A stretch of 64,000 bases of DNA from Firmicutes bacterium AM31-12AC (lineage in GTDB: Bacteria; Bacillota; Clostridia; Lachnospirales; Lachnospiraceae). The translations under genes were made by a program, and so were the position numbers. The stretch lies in assembly GCA_003480425.1 (NCBI GenBank), contig QUJA01000008.1, forward strand, positions 39,760 through 103,759. The letters are read 5' to 3'. The notes beneath the pieces are model-generated. The model saw only the letters and a program-made list of their open reading frames with translations, did not search any database and was not told where the DNA came from. Shown piece after piece: positions 56,101-64,000 of this stretch; the stretch's first letter is position 1, and every line of letters starts with the position of its first letter.

Positions 56101-57728
56101 AAAAGTTCTCCATTTTTTCCAATATATACTGTAGTAGCTGTCACGATTTTTTCTCTGGCAGCATCAATTGGAGGGTTTGTAACCTGAGCAAACAATTGTT
56201 TGAAATAGTAAAATAATGGCTGATAATGTTTTGAGAGTACTGCAATCGGTGTATCAATTCCCATCGCACCTACATGCTCTGCACCATTTGTAGCCATAGC
56301 CTTTATCTCATCCTTGTAATCTTCATAGCTATAACCAAATGCTTTTTGCAGTCTTACCAATTCTTCCTTTGTATAGGAAGGTACTTTTTCATTCGGAATT
56401 TTTAAATCCTTCAACTTGCAAAGATTCGAATCCAGCCATTCACCATAAGGCTCTCTTCCTGCATACTTATCCTTAAGCTCTGCATCCGAAACAATTCTTC
56501 CCTCTCTTGTATCTACAAGCAGCATTTTTCCCGGGTGAAGACGTTCTTTTCTTAAAATGTGTTTTTCATCTAAAGGAAGAACACCGACCTCTGATGAAAG
56601 AATAAGTCTGTCATCATCCATTACATAGTAACGTGAAGGACGCAGACCATTTCTGTCAAGGATTGCTCCCATAACATCACCATCAGAAAAAAGGATCGAA
56701 GCAGGTCCATCCCAAGGCTCCATCATTGTTGCATAATATTGGTAGAAATCTCTTTCCTTCTGTGTAATTGTATCGTTGTGTTCCCATGGCTCCGGAATTA
56801 AAATCATTGCTGCAAGTGCCGGATCCATTCCACCCATAATCATAAATTCCAGTGCATTATCAAGCATCGCTGAATCGGATCCGGATGTTGATATAACAGG
56901 CAATACCTTTGTCAGCTCTTCATCTGTGAAGCAACTTGTATGAATCGTTTCTTCTCTTGCTAGCATCTTATCAACATTACTCTTGATCGTATTTATTTCC
57001 CCGTTATGTACTACCAGACGATTTGGATGTGCACGAAGCCAGCTTGGATTCGTATTTGTAGAAAATCTTGAATGTACCATCGCTATCGCTGACTCATAAT
57101 CTGCATCTAACAAATCAAGGAAAAATGTTCTAAGCTGACCAACCAAAAACATTCCCTTGTAAACAATCGTTCTGCAAGACAATGATGGCACATATGTATT
57201 ATCGTTACTCTGTTCAAAAACACGTCTGATAACATATAGTTTTCTGTCAAAGTCCTGATCATTCTCCATACCTTGTGGTCTTTTGATAAATGCCTGATAG
57301 ATTGCCGGACAGCTTTCCAAAGCCTTCTGTCCTAGTACAGTCTCTCTGGTAGGAACCTTTCTCCAACCCAGAAACTGCTGTCCTTCTTTTTCTACAATTA
57401 TTTCAAACATTTTCATAGCCTGACTTCTTTTTAACTCATTCTGTGGGAAAAAGAACATACCTACTGCATATTCTCTTGCTCCACCAATCGTTATATTCGA
57501 ATCAGATAATACTTTTTTAAAGAATTTATGAGGAATCTGGGTGAGGATTCCTACTCCGTCACCCGTCTTTCCCTCTCCGTCTTTACCGGCTCTGTGCTCT
57601 AAATTTTCTACAATTTTTAAAGCATCATCTACAATTGAGTGGCTCTGCACTCCTTTTATATTTACAACGGTACCAATACCGCAATTATCATGTTCAAACG
57701 ATGGGTCATATAAGCTTCTTTGATTCAT
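53199..57728 (-). CDS. gltB: Glutamate synthase, large (alpha) subunit, 1509 aa
   Basis: N-terminal glutaminase with the catalytic cysteine in FEHDNCGIG (residue 16; the first 15 are normally removed). The middle and synthase domains carry GSGSTLG-type FMN and ammonia-channel regions (GGESDERLESAGS, GYDGGTGAAP) and the 3Fe-4S site (CVMMRVCNLDTCPMG). The C-terminal beta-helix (GNVALYGATSGEAYVGG) completes the usual domain order. It makes glutamate from glutamine and 2-oxoglutarate with gltD, to which it is coupled. Intact over 4.5 kb. Confidence 0.95.
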   Translation of the reverse strand: MNQRSLYDPSFEHDNCGIGTVVNIKGVQSHSIVDDALKIVENLEHRAGKDGEGKTGDGVGILTQIPHKFFKKVLSDSNITIGGAREYAVGMFFFPQNELKRSQAMKMFEIIVEKEGQQFLGWRKVPTRETVLGQKALESCPAIYQAFIKRPQGMENDQDFDRKLYVIRRVFEQSNDNTYVPSLSCRTIVYKGMFLVGQLRTFFLDLLDADYESAIAMVHSRFSTNTNPSWLRAHPNRLVVHNGEINTIKSNVDKMLAREETIHTSCFTDEELTKVLPVISTSGSDSAMLDNALEFMIMGGMDPALAAMILIPEPWEHNDTITQKERDFYQYYATMMEPWDGPASILFSDGDVMGAILDRNGLRPSRYYVMDDDRLILSSEVGVLPLDEKHILRKERLHPGKMLLVDTREGRIVSDAELKDKYAGREPYGEWLDSNLCKLKDLKIPNEKVPSYTKEELVRLQKAFGYSYEDYKDEIKAMATNGAEHVGAMGIDTPIAVLSKHYQPLFYYFKQLFAQVTNPPIDAAREKIVTATTVYIGKNGELLSEKPSNCKVLKVKNPILSDLDLLKISKLNQDGLKVEKVSTLFYKSTPLDRALDHLFVEVDRVYRDGATVLILSDRGVDENHVAIPSLLAVAAVHNHLVQTKKCMAMSLIIETAEPCLVHHFATLLGYGACAINPYLAHASIKEQIEDGLLEKDYYAAVSDYDNAILQGIVKIASKMGISTLQSYQGSRIFEALGIDKSVIDKYFAGTVSRIGGITLDDIAQNTDKQHSQAFDPLGLATDMSIDSLGRHKMRSQGESHRYNPATIHMLQMATREGDYEKFKEYTKMVDGEQTGYIRSLMEFAYPEKGVALEEVESVDEIVKRFKTGAMSYGSISEEAHEALAIAMNHLHGKSNSGEGGESDERLESAGSKEDRSSAIKQVASGRFGVTSRYLSSAREIQIKMAQGAKPGEGGHLPGKKVYPWIAKTRHSTPGVSLISPPPHHDIYSIEDLAQLIYDLKNANDAARISVKLVSETGVGTIAAGVAKAGAGVILISGYDGGTGAAPISSIHNAGLPWELGLAETHQTLIQNGLRNRVVVETDGKLMSGRDVAIAAILGAEEYGFATAPLVTLGCVMMRVCNLDTCPMGVATQNPELRKRFMGKPEYVENFMRFIAQELREYMAKLGVKSVDELVGRTDLLRKRTDLSGVEAKIDVSAILGDSGAVSADFHDKSYYDFKLDEKKDKLLMTKNRKFMDAVIKGEPTVVGVDVINTDRAFGTLIGSEITRHHHDGLKADTITVNCKGSGGQSFGAFIPAGLTLNLVGDSNDYFGKGLSGGKLIVKTPADAAYNPQENIIVGNVALYGATSGEAYVGGMAGERFCVRNSGAKTVVEGVGEHGCEYMTGGVAVIIGPTGKNFAAGMSGGIAYVLDENNSLYRNLNKEMVLMESIEHKSDREELKKLLENHAKYTGSAKAKLILDNFDEYLPKFKKIIPSDYKKIVQYTEDFIEHGMSIKEAQIEAFYKSQKENA

Positions 57729-57776
57729 ACTATTGTTCCTCTTTCATTTCCACTTTTTTTCACTCATTTAATCGTA

Positions 57777-59354
57777 CTATAAACCACTCTCGCCATAATT
57801 TGATAAAACTCTGGCAGATGGGTCATTCACATCGCAACCCTCCCACGCTTTATTCGGCATCCAGAAATCTACAACCATTTCGGCCTGTCCCGGATAATAC
57901 TCTTCAAAAATTTCTCTGTATAAAAGAGATTCTTTTGTGAAAGGCTTTGCAAAAGAATATTTCTTAATCTTCTCATTGTATTCTTCGTCACTGTATTTTT
58001 CCTGTGCATACTCTTTGAGATAATCAACCATTGAATGTCCTACTGCATCAGAAAATGCAGCCTTCTCTCTCATAAGTATGGATTCCGGAAGGTAATCTCC
58101 CTCAAATGCATGTCTAAGCAAATATTTTCCTTTATTGTACTTATTCATTTTCATTTCCGGATCAATACTCATTACATACTCTACAAAATCCAAATCACCA
58201 AATGGTACTCTGGCCTCCATTGAGTTTGATGATATACATCTGTCTGCTCTCAAAACATCATACATATAAAGCTCTCTTATACGTTTTGCTGACTCTTCCT
58301 GAAAGCTCTTTGCATCTGGTGCAAAATCTGTATATTTATATCCAAATAATTCGTCTGAAATCTCTCCTGTTAAAAGCACTCTGACATCTGTCGTATTATG
58401 AATTGCTTTGCAGATCAGATACATTCCGATGCTTGCACGAATTGTGGTAATATCATAGGTTCCTAATACTGATATTACTTCTTTCAAAGCTCCTAATACT
58501 TCTTCCTTTGTAATAATGATTTCCGTATGTTCACTTCCGATATAGTCCGCTACTTCTTTGGCATATTTTAAATCAATTGCATCCGTACTCATACCAATCG
58601 CATATGTCTTTATTGGTTTTTTCAATAATTTTGCTGACACCGCACATACCAAAGAGCTGTCAAGGCCTCCACTTAACAAGAAGCCAAGCGGTGCATCAGC
58701 ATCCAGTCTCTTCTCTATGCCTGTGATTAATTTTTCTTTAATTTTGTGACATGCAGTTTCCAGATCATCTTTACTTACTTCCTTTACCTCCGTCATATCT
58801 CTATATGAAATGAACTCGCCATCCTTATAATAATGTCCCGGAGGGAATGGATAAATTTTATCTACTATACCTACTAAATTTTTTGCTTCACTGGCAAAAA
58901 TGATTTCTCCCTCTTTTGGATATCCATAGAAAAGTGGTCTGATTCCGATAGGGTCTCTTGCTGCTATCAGATTTTTTGTTTCTGCATCATAGATGATACA
59001 AGCAAACTCAGCATCAAGCTTTCTAAACATTTCGACACCGTATTTTTCATACAACGGAAGTAATATCTCGCAATCTGAATCACTTTTAAATTCGTATTCT
59101 TTTTCTAATTCTTTCTTTATCTTTCTAAAACCATAAATTTCACCATTGCAGACTACCTTGTTATTCTTACAAGAGAATGGCTGCATACCTTCCTCTGTAA
59201 GCCCCATAATTGCCAATCTTTCAAAACCCAGAGTCACATCCCCAACTTTTTCAATCCTTTGCATATCAGGTCCACGTGAAATAGTTTTATCAAAATGTTC
59301 TTTAATCTGTTCTTCTGTAAGGGATTCACCCTTATATCCTGTTATTGAGCACAT
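57777..59354 (-). CDS. asnB: Asparagine synthetase B (glutamine-hydrolysing), 525 aa
   Basis: Cys2 (MCSITGYKG) is the class II glutaminase nucleophile; the ATP site is FLLSGGLDSSL with the SGGLDSS motif near residue 227. The C-terminal synthetase domain is complete (VPFGDLDFVEYV). It converts aspartate, glutamine and ATP to asparagine. It lies directly upstream of gltB-gltD in the same direction, forming a nitrogen-assimilation cluster. Confidence 0.92.
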   Translation of the reverse strand: MCSITGYKGESLTEEQIKEHFDKTISRGPDMQRIEKVGDVTLGFERLAIMGLTEEGMQPFSCKNNKVVCNGEIYGFRKIKKELEKEYEFKSDSDCEILLPLYEKYGVEMFRKLDAEFACIIYDAETKNLIAARDPIGIRPLFYGYPKEGEIIFASEAKNLVGIVDKIYPFPPGHYYKDGEFISYRDMTEVKEVSKDDLETACHKIKEKLITGIEKRLDADAPLGFLLSGGLDSSLVCAVSAKLLKKPIKTYAIGMSTDAIDLKYAKEVADYIGSEHTEIIITKEEVLGALKEVISVLGTYDITTIRASIGMYLICKAIHNTTDVRVLLTGEISDELFGYKYTDFAPDAKSFQEESAKRIRELYMYDVLRADRCISSNSMEARVPFGDLDFVEYVMSIDPEMKMNKYNKGKYLLRHAFEGDYLPESILMREKAAFSDAVGHSMVDYLKEYAQEKYSDEEYNEKIKKYSFAKPFTKESLLYREIFEEYYPGQAEMVVDFWMPNKAWEGCDVNDPSARVLSNYGESGL

Positions 59355-59407
59355 ATCGTTTTCACCATTTCTTTCTCGTTCTGTTGATTATAATAAAGAA
59401 TGTGCTT

Positions 59408-59492
59408 TGCACATTCCGGCACCTGCGGCGGTCGCTTGCGACATCTACATTGTACGACGCAGTGTGCATCCTGCCGGAGGCTTTTTGTTACA
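59408..59492. repeat. GC-rich imperfect palindrome upstream of asnB (REP-like element)
   Basis: CCGGCA...TGCCGG outer pairs and an inner GTCGC/GCGAC hairpin in an otherwise AT-rich leader, with a GAATGTGCAAAGCACATTC hairpin beside it. It is much richer in GC than its surroundings and looks like an extragenic repetitive element, though regulation of asnB cannot be excluded. Confidence 0.4.
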
Positions 59493-59519
59493 TAGGAAAT
59501 AAAATTTTCTATGTAATAA

Positions 59520-59566
59520 AAAAAGACGCCTTGAGCCATTTAGCTCAAAGCGCCTTTGCTTTTTTA
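59520..59566. terminator. Bidirectional terminator
   Basis: AGGCGCTTTGAGCTAA pairs with TGGCTCAAGGCGTCTT and carries T runs on both strands (TTTTTTT and GCTTTTTT); lies between the ABC permease stop side and the asnB leader. Confidence 0.8.
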
Positions 59567-59709
59567 TGATTTGTAATATAATCCTTTTATTTTTATTTGT
59601 CAATAATTAATTTTAAAAATTTACAGATAAATTATTCTAATACAAACAGAATAACTACAAATAAAATTGCAGAAACTATCAATATGGACAATATTTACAC
59701 ACATTATTA

Positions 59710-62259
59710 CTATTCTTTCCGAATCCTTTCAACAATGCTCTCCCGACTCATCTTTTCAAACTGATACTTTGGTATCACATACGCAATCCCAACCAAAATC
59801 GGAATCATAAGCACGCATGGCACTATCGTAAGATGCAGTCGGAAGAAAAATGCCGTACCGAGCGTATTTGCTAAAATCTGCTTTGCTCCAAACACAACTA
59901 GCAATACTGCAATCACAAATGCGCCTCCCAAATATAGGAATCCTTCAGCCACCAACATTTTCGATATCTGCTTTTTCGTCATTCCCACAACTTCCAAAAG
60001 TGCCAGTTCTTTTTTTCTACTAATTACAGAAGTTGCTGTTGTATTAAAGAAATTCATAATGCCAATGAAGGATAAAATAATGACAAGAAAACTACCGATC
60101 ATATAATATTTGCTGACATACCGCTGAAAACTCTCTTTCATGTCCAATACAGAAAACACATTGATCATATCATTTTCTTTCAAAATATTTTTATCAATGT
60201 ATTCTTTTATCTGCTTGTCCTCGCCCTTCTTTGCATCAATGGCAGCATACATGGCTGATTCATTTCCTGTCTGGGTGATATACTCCTCTTCGGGAACCAA
60301 TACCGTGATATAGATACAGTCCGCATACGGATAATCCAATGCATATGGCATCAGTGCTTCTCCGATGACTTCGTAATCTTTTTGGTTTCCATTTTTGTAA
60401 TCCATCTGAAAAATATCCCCAGTCTGATAATAAGAAACCGGATGCTCTGCATATTTATCACCATAATCTACAAGCACATAATTTCCGCTTTTAAATGTAT
60501 CCCAAGAGCATTTTTCCCCTCTCCATTCTAATTTGTCAAACACCGACTCGCTGATTCCGAGAAAATGAACACTTACTGTATTGGAAGCCTTTGCCTCTTC
60601 CCAAACCTGTTCTTCATAATCGTTCCAGTTCTCTTCATATTTATCTGCAAATGCTTCCCATGTTTTCAGAAGTTCCGGCTCCATCTTGTGGGTTTCCTCC
60701 GAATAATACACATATCCTGTCTTAGCACTATCAGGACATTCGTCCAGAATCTCTTTGATTTCAGGTGTAATACCGTTAAAATTCGTATTTGACAAACTTC
60801 CTGTCATCTGATCCAGTTGAAAATCGGAAGCTAAAAACACTTTTCGGTAAGAATCAAAATCATATCCCTGCACCAGCATCACGATACAGTTTACCACCAC
60901 CATAGAAAGAGCGATAGAAAGCATAACAATCAATCCCTTTTTCCAATTTCGTAACACATTTTGAACTGCCATGCCCCACCAGGTTACAGAAGTATTCTTT
61001 TTTATTTTCCTATGTGACTGCTCTCCTTCTGCCAAACGCAGAGCTTCCACAGGAGATACCCTTTCTACCATTTTACAAGCCTGCAAACTAGAGAGATACA
61101 CCGTCAAAAGCGTCAAAAGTATCGCTGCAAGAAAAATCAAAGGATTCGCTGATACTACTGTCTGAGCCGTTTTTCCTGCCTGTGCACTAATTGCAGCATC
61201 TGCATTCAAGGACGGAGCCATACAAAAACCTGAAAGATAACCACAAAGCAATCCGATTGGAATACCAATAGCTGATAACCTCCACGCCTGCATACGTACA
61301 ATTTTCTTCAACTGCTTTCCCGTTGTCCCCACATTCTTTAACAATCCGTAAGCCCGGATATCCGTTTTCACAGAAATGTTAAAGATATTATAGATAATCA
61401 GGTATCCGGCTAATATGACAAATAGAATCATTACAATTAAGGAAGAAAATGAAAAAGAATCCTCTTCAAAGAGATTATATGCCGGATTGACTTCCATTCC
61501 TGTCCCAGCTTTCGTAAATCCCGCTTCCTTAGATATCTTTTCCGTTTTCTTTTCCAGATTCCAAAGGTTCTTGTACCAGACAGAATACTCTTTCCCTCCA
61601 TTGTAAATGCCATTTTCTAATTCTTCCTGCGTAACGGGATAACGATTCTCCTTTGCATAGTCTTTTGATACCCAGACCATCTGACCTAAAACAGCTTTAT
61701 CCCCCTGCCAGAATCCACATATCTGAAACGTATCTGTCTTATATTGTTTCAGCATGGGATTTACTTCCCAGGTCAGCGTTACTTCTTCTCCAATCTTTGG
61801 TGTAACTCCCAGAGATTCCAATATCGTGCTGCTAAGTGCTACTTCATTTTCTTTCTCCGGCAGTCTTCCTGTAGTTGGCAGACAATTAAAACTTTCTGCC
61901 ATATTTTCATCTGCATATCGGACCTCTACGGAAAATCCAAACCGTTCGTCCATTCCAGCTCCCAGAAAAATACCGGAACCATATCGCTTAACATCTTCAC
62001 TCTGTTCAATTGTTTGCTGCAATCGCTTTGCATCTTCTTCCGACAGATTCTGTGCACTGGCATGGGCAGAATCCATAAACTGCTTAATTTCCGTTGCTCT
62101 TCTGGAAAGAATCATAGATACACTTCCCACAAAGAGACTTGTGAATAAAAGGGAAGTCAGCATGATTGCAATAACAGCAATAACATTCCTGGCGCGATTC
62201 ATTTTCATAAAACGCCTCGTTAATAATCGTAACGTCTCTTTATTCTCTACTTTTACCAT
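59710..62259 (-). CDS. ABC transporter permease, FtsX/MacB-type, 849 aa
   Basis: An N-terminal helix (VIAVIAIMLTSLLFTSLF, about 25-42), a long extracellular domain, three helices near 270-400 and a second FtsX repeat with the last helices near 680-830 (MNFFNTTATSVISRKKELALLEVVGMTK is the FtsX coupling region). The layout matches peptide/antibiotic or lipoprotein export permeases. Directly follows its ATPase gene with 15 bases between them. Intact. Confidence 0.85.
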   Translation of the reverse strand: MVKVENKETLRLLTRRFMKMNRARNVIAVIAIMLTSLLFTSLFVGSVSMILSRRATEIKQFMDSAHASAQNLSEEDAKRLQQTIEQSEDVKRYGSGIFLGAGMDERFGFSVEVRYADENMAESFNCLPTTGRLPEKENEVALSSTILESLGVTPKIGEEVTLTWEVNPMLKQYKTDTFQICGFWQGDKAVLGQMVWVSKDYAKENRYPVTQEELENGIYNGGKEYSVWYKNLWNLEKKTEKISKEAGFTKAGTGMEVNPAYNLFEEDSFSFSSLIVMILFVILAGYLIIYNIFNISVKTDIRAYGLLKNVGTTGKQLKKIVRMQAWRLSAIGIPIGLLCGYLSGFCMAPSLNADAAISAQAGKTAQTVVSANPLIFLAAILLTLLTVYLSSLQACKMVERVSPVEALRLAEGEQSHRKIKKNTSVTWWGMAVQNVLRNWKKGLIVMLSIALSMVVVNCIVMLVQGYDFDSYRKVFLASDFQLDQMTGSLSNTNFNGITPEIKEILDECPDSAKTGYVYYSEETHKMEPELLKTWEAFADKYEENWNDYEEQVWEEAKASNTVSVHFLGISESVFDKLEWRGEKCSWDTFKSGNYVLVDYGDKYAEHPVSYYQTGDIFQMDYKNGNQKDYEVIGEALMPYALDYPYADCIYITVLVPEEEYITQTGNESAMYAAIDAKKGEDKQIKEYIDKNILKENDMINVFSVLDMKESFQRYVSKYYMIGSFLVIILSFIGIMNFFNTTATSVISRKKELALLEVVGMTKKQISKMLVAEGFLYLGGAFVIAVLLVVFGAKQILANTLGTAFFFRLHLTIVPCVLMIPILVGIAYVIPKYQFEKMSRESIVERIRKE

Positions 62260-62273
62260 AAAATCGCCCCCTG

Positions 62274-62953
62274 CTATACCAGACCACTGTCTGAAACAAT
62301 TTTTCCGTCTTCTATCTGTAAAATCCGGTCTGCCATCTGGGCAATCTCCTCATTGTGAGTAATCATTACAATTGTTTGATGAAAACGCTTACCGGTGACT
62401 TTTAAAAGTCCCAATACATCCTGACTTGTTTTCGAATCCAAATTTCCAGTCGGCTCGTCAGCGAGCAAAATGGCAGGTTTTGCAGCTAAAGCCCTTGCAA
62501 TTGCCACTCTCTGCTGCTGTCCACCGGATAGAGCGCTTGGCAGATTTTCCAATTTTGTCCGAATACCCAGTGTATCAATAATTTCATCTACATAACCTTT
62601 TTCTACCTTTTTTCCATCCAGTTTCACAGGAAGAACAATATTTTCCCATACATTCAACATCGGAACCAAGTTATACTGTTGAAATACGAAACCAATATTC
62701 CTACGTCGGAAAATGGTAAGCTCTTCATCTGTCATATGGCTTAAGTTCTGTCCATCTACAATTACCTGCCCAGATGTTGGATTATCTAATCCTCCAATCA
62801 TATGAAGCATCGTAGACTTTCCACTCCCAGAAGTTCCAACAATTGCTACAAACTCCCCTTTTTCTACTTCCAGGTTTATACCATCAAGAGCCCTGACTTC
62901 TGTTTCTCCCTGCCCATATATTTTCGTAAATTTACTGCTTTTAATATATTCAT
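62274..62953 (-). CDS. ABC transporter ATP-binding protein (N-terminus shifted by one base)
   Basis: Walker A GTSGSGKST, Q-loop FVFQQYN, signature LSGGQQQRVA, Walker B ILLADEPTG and H-loop ITHNEE are all present. The ATG at 62953 (GGGAGG upstream) opens MNILKAVNL, the normal start of this family, but that frame is lost after nine codons; adding one base after AATTT near 62930 joins it to TKIYGQGETEVRAL. A longer in-frame start upstream gives an unnatural N-terminus. Confidence 0.8.
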
Positions 62954-63051
62954 GCCATCCTCCCATCAAAAAAGCCTGTATTGATTTTTACAATACAGAC
63001 TTTATCATAACAATGTCTCCATTTGGTTTCTGAAATATCACAGTTTTGATA

Positions 63052-63891
63052 CTATTCCTTCTTTGCTATCGGAAGAAACACAGAAAATGTAGAACCTTTT
63101 CCTCTCTTTGATGTCACTTTTATATACCCCTTTTGTGCCTGAATGATCTCTCTTGCAAGGAATAAGCCAATTCCTACTCCTGGCTGGTCTGCCACTGACA
63201 GACTCCGATAAAACCTTCCAAATATCTTTGGTATTTCTTCTTTTTCTATTCCAATGCCATCATCAGTGATGTCAATTCTTACAAAGAAAGAATACCTCTC
63301 TGCTTTTATCTGAACAACTCCCCCACATGCTGTATATTTAATCGCATTGTCTACAATATTTCCAAGTGCCTCCACAGTCCATTTGGCATCACACATAACA
63401 TGTAAATCGGTGTCAAATAGCTCCAGGGTAATATCCTTCTCCATTGCTTTTATATTAAACTGCTGCTGTATAGATGCAAACATCTGTGCAATAGCAGTAT
63501 CCTCCGGATGTACTGCTATAATTCCGCTTTCCATCCTTGATAATTTTACCAGTGATTGTATCAGAAAATCCAGTTTCTCCGTCTGCTCCAAAATGGTATC
63601 TATCTCCTTCTGATTTTCATGATTCGTTTCAGAAAGTATTTCACCATAAATTTTCAAATTTGAAATAGGAGTCAAAGTCTGATGCGCAATGTCGGAAATA
63701 AGTTTCTGTATCACTTCTTTTTGTTCCTGTTGGTTCTTTCTTGCCAGAAAATTACTGTCTAAATACTGTTTCATACTGTTTTCAAGGGCAGAATACTTTT
63801 CTTCAGATATTTCTGTCCGTTCCAATTCTCCATCTATCGCATAATCCAGCATTTGCTGCAGCCGGTTCAAAAGTCTTTTTTCTTTTTGAAA
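63052..63891 (-). pseudogene. Sensor histidine kinase lacking its N-terminal membrane part
   Basis: H box DIAHQTLTPISNL, N box VDNAIKYT, G1 DDGIGI, F FGRFYRS and G2 GVGIGLFLAREI are intact. The coding frame runs back through LLNRLQQMLD to a TAG at 63892 and then meets foreign sequence; the transmembrane sensor expected in this family is missing. It stands upstream of an ABC transporter, as in Bce-type or VanS-like peptide-sensing operons. Probably cut by the insertion element at its 5' side. Confidence 0.8.
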
Positions 63892-64000
63892 CTATAAATG
63901 AGCAAATATCGAATTTTGCACAAACTTATCCCACAAACTTAAAAGCTTCTTCGAATGAGGCGCTGCTTTTTATGAGGCGGTACAGGTTTGCAAACTGTTC
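63892..64000 (-). mobile_element. Edge of an insertion sequence
   Basis: From 63892 the sequence no longer matches a kinase. It ends (in the window) in a transposase-like C-terminus followed by GTTTGTGGGATAAGTTTGTG-type terminal sequence that may be an inverted repeat. Only the end is visible; the family is not assigned. Confidence 0.55.
63926..64000 (-). CDS. C-terminal end of a probable transposase (partial)
   Basis: The last 24 codons read EQFANLYRLIKSSASFEEAF and stop (KFVG then TAA). The end style and position against a broken kinase suggest a transposase, but the fragment is too short to name a family. Confidence 0.45.
   Translation of the reverse strand, partial: EQFANLYRLIKSSASFEEAFKFVG

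Noticed and set aside
59395..59500. T-box riboswitch for asparagine upstream of asnB
   Set aside because: The leader is structured but I see no T-box consensus (AGGGTGGNACCGCG) or specifier loop; a repetitive palindrome explains it better.
1..64000. CRISPR array
   Set aside because: The repeated sequences are promoters and terminators spaced by genes, with no regular 30-40 base spacer pattern and no cas genes.

Overview
The window joins most of a mobile element of low base composition (about 1 to 50 kb, left end outside the window) to a stretch of chromosome (about 50 to 64 kb). The chromosomal part carries gltB-gltD, asnB, a Uma2-type gene and an ABC-transporter/sensor-kinase operon. Their sequences and the strong AGGAGG ribosome binding sites suggest a low-GC Firmicute, most likely a gut Lachnospiraceae. 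The element is prophage-like: a tyrosine integrase stands alone on the + strand at its right end, and some 90 tightly packed, often overlapping small genes read leftward on the minus strand.

Layout of the element, in the direction of minus-strand transcription (right to left): integrase (48573-49811) with a palindromic operator in its promoter; divergent regulators and zinc-ribbon proteins (46.5-48.5 kb); many small membrane proteins, including three copies of a two-helix phage membrane family (39-46 kb), with two RNA genes that have no ORF; a 1411-residue protein joining an SF3/D5-type helicase, an AEP-like primase domain and a family B DNA polymerase (33.2-37.4 kb); a probable ssDNA-binding protein, a Tad2/DUF2829 anti-Thoeris protein and tail or baseplate proteins (30.9-32.4 kb); a diversity-generating retroelement (DGR, 27-31 kb); then a long accessory tail of small genes with a RadC-like protein, an SNF2-type helicase (frameshifted), DUF5662, DUF6883, MazG-like and DHH-phosphoesterase proteins. 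No terminase, portal, capsid or tail-tube gene is visible, so packaging and structural genes must lie left of base 1 if the element is a complete phage.

The clearest biological system is the DGR. The template repeat (28326-28429) and the variable repeat (28522-28625) at the 3' end of an 815-codon gene align over 104 bases without gaps. Eighteen of the 22 template adenines (sense strand) differ, and only one other position differs, at the very edge. The reverse transcriptase gene follows at 26967-28184. The variable protein has a tail-type N-terminus, two collagen-like linkers and a C-terminal domain ending in the variable repeat, so it is probably a receptor-binding adhesin.

A second system-wide feature is regulatory. 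A motif, TCGCGA then about 16 bases then a TATGAA-like box (minus strand), occurs about 20 times with constant spacing. Nearly all copies lie just upstream of minus-strand genes and often just after a near-repeated terminator. This looks like an element-specific promoter class.

Several genes (SNF2 helicase, DUF5662/DUF6883, the 40.4 kb gene, the 45.8 kb gene, ABC ATPase, amidase) are interrupted by single-base indels, mostly in short homopolymers. These are either decay or draft-sequence error and should be checked against reads.
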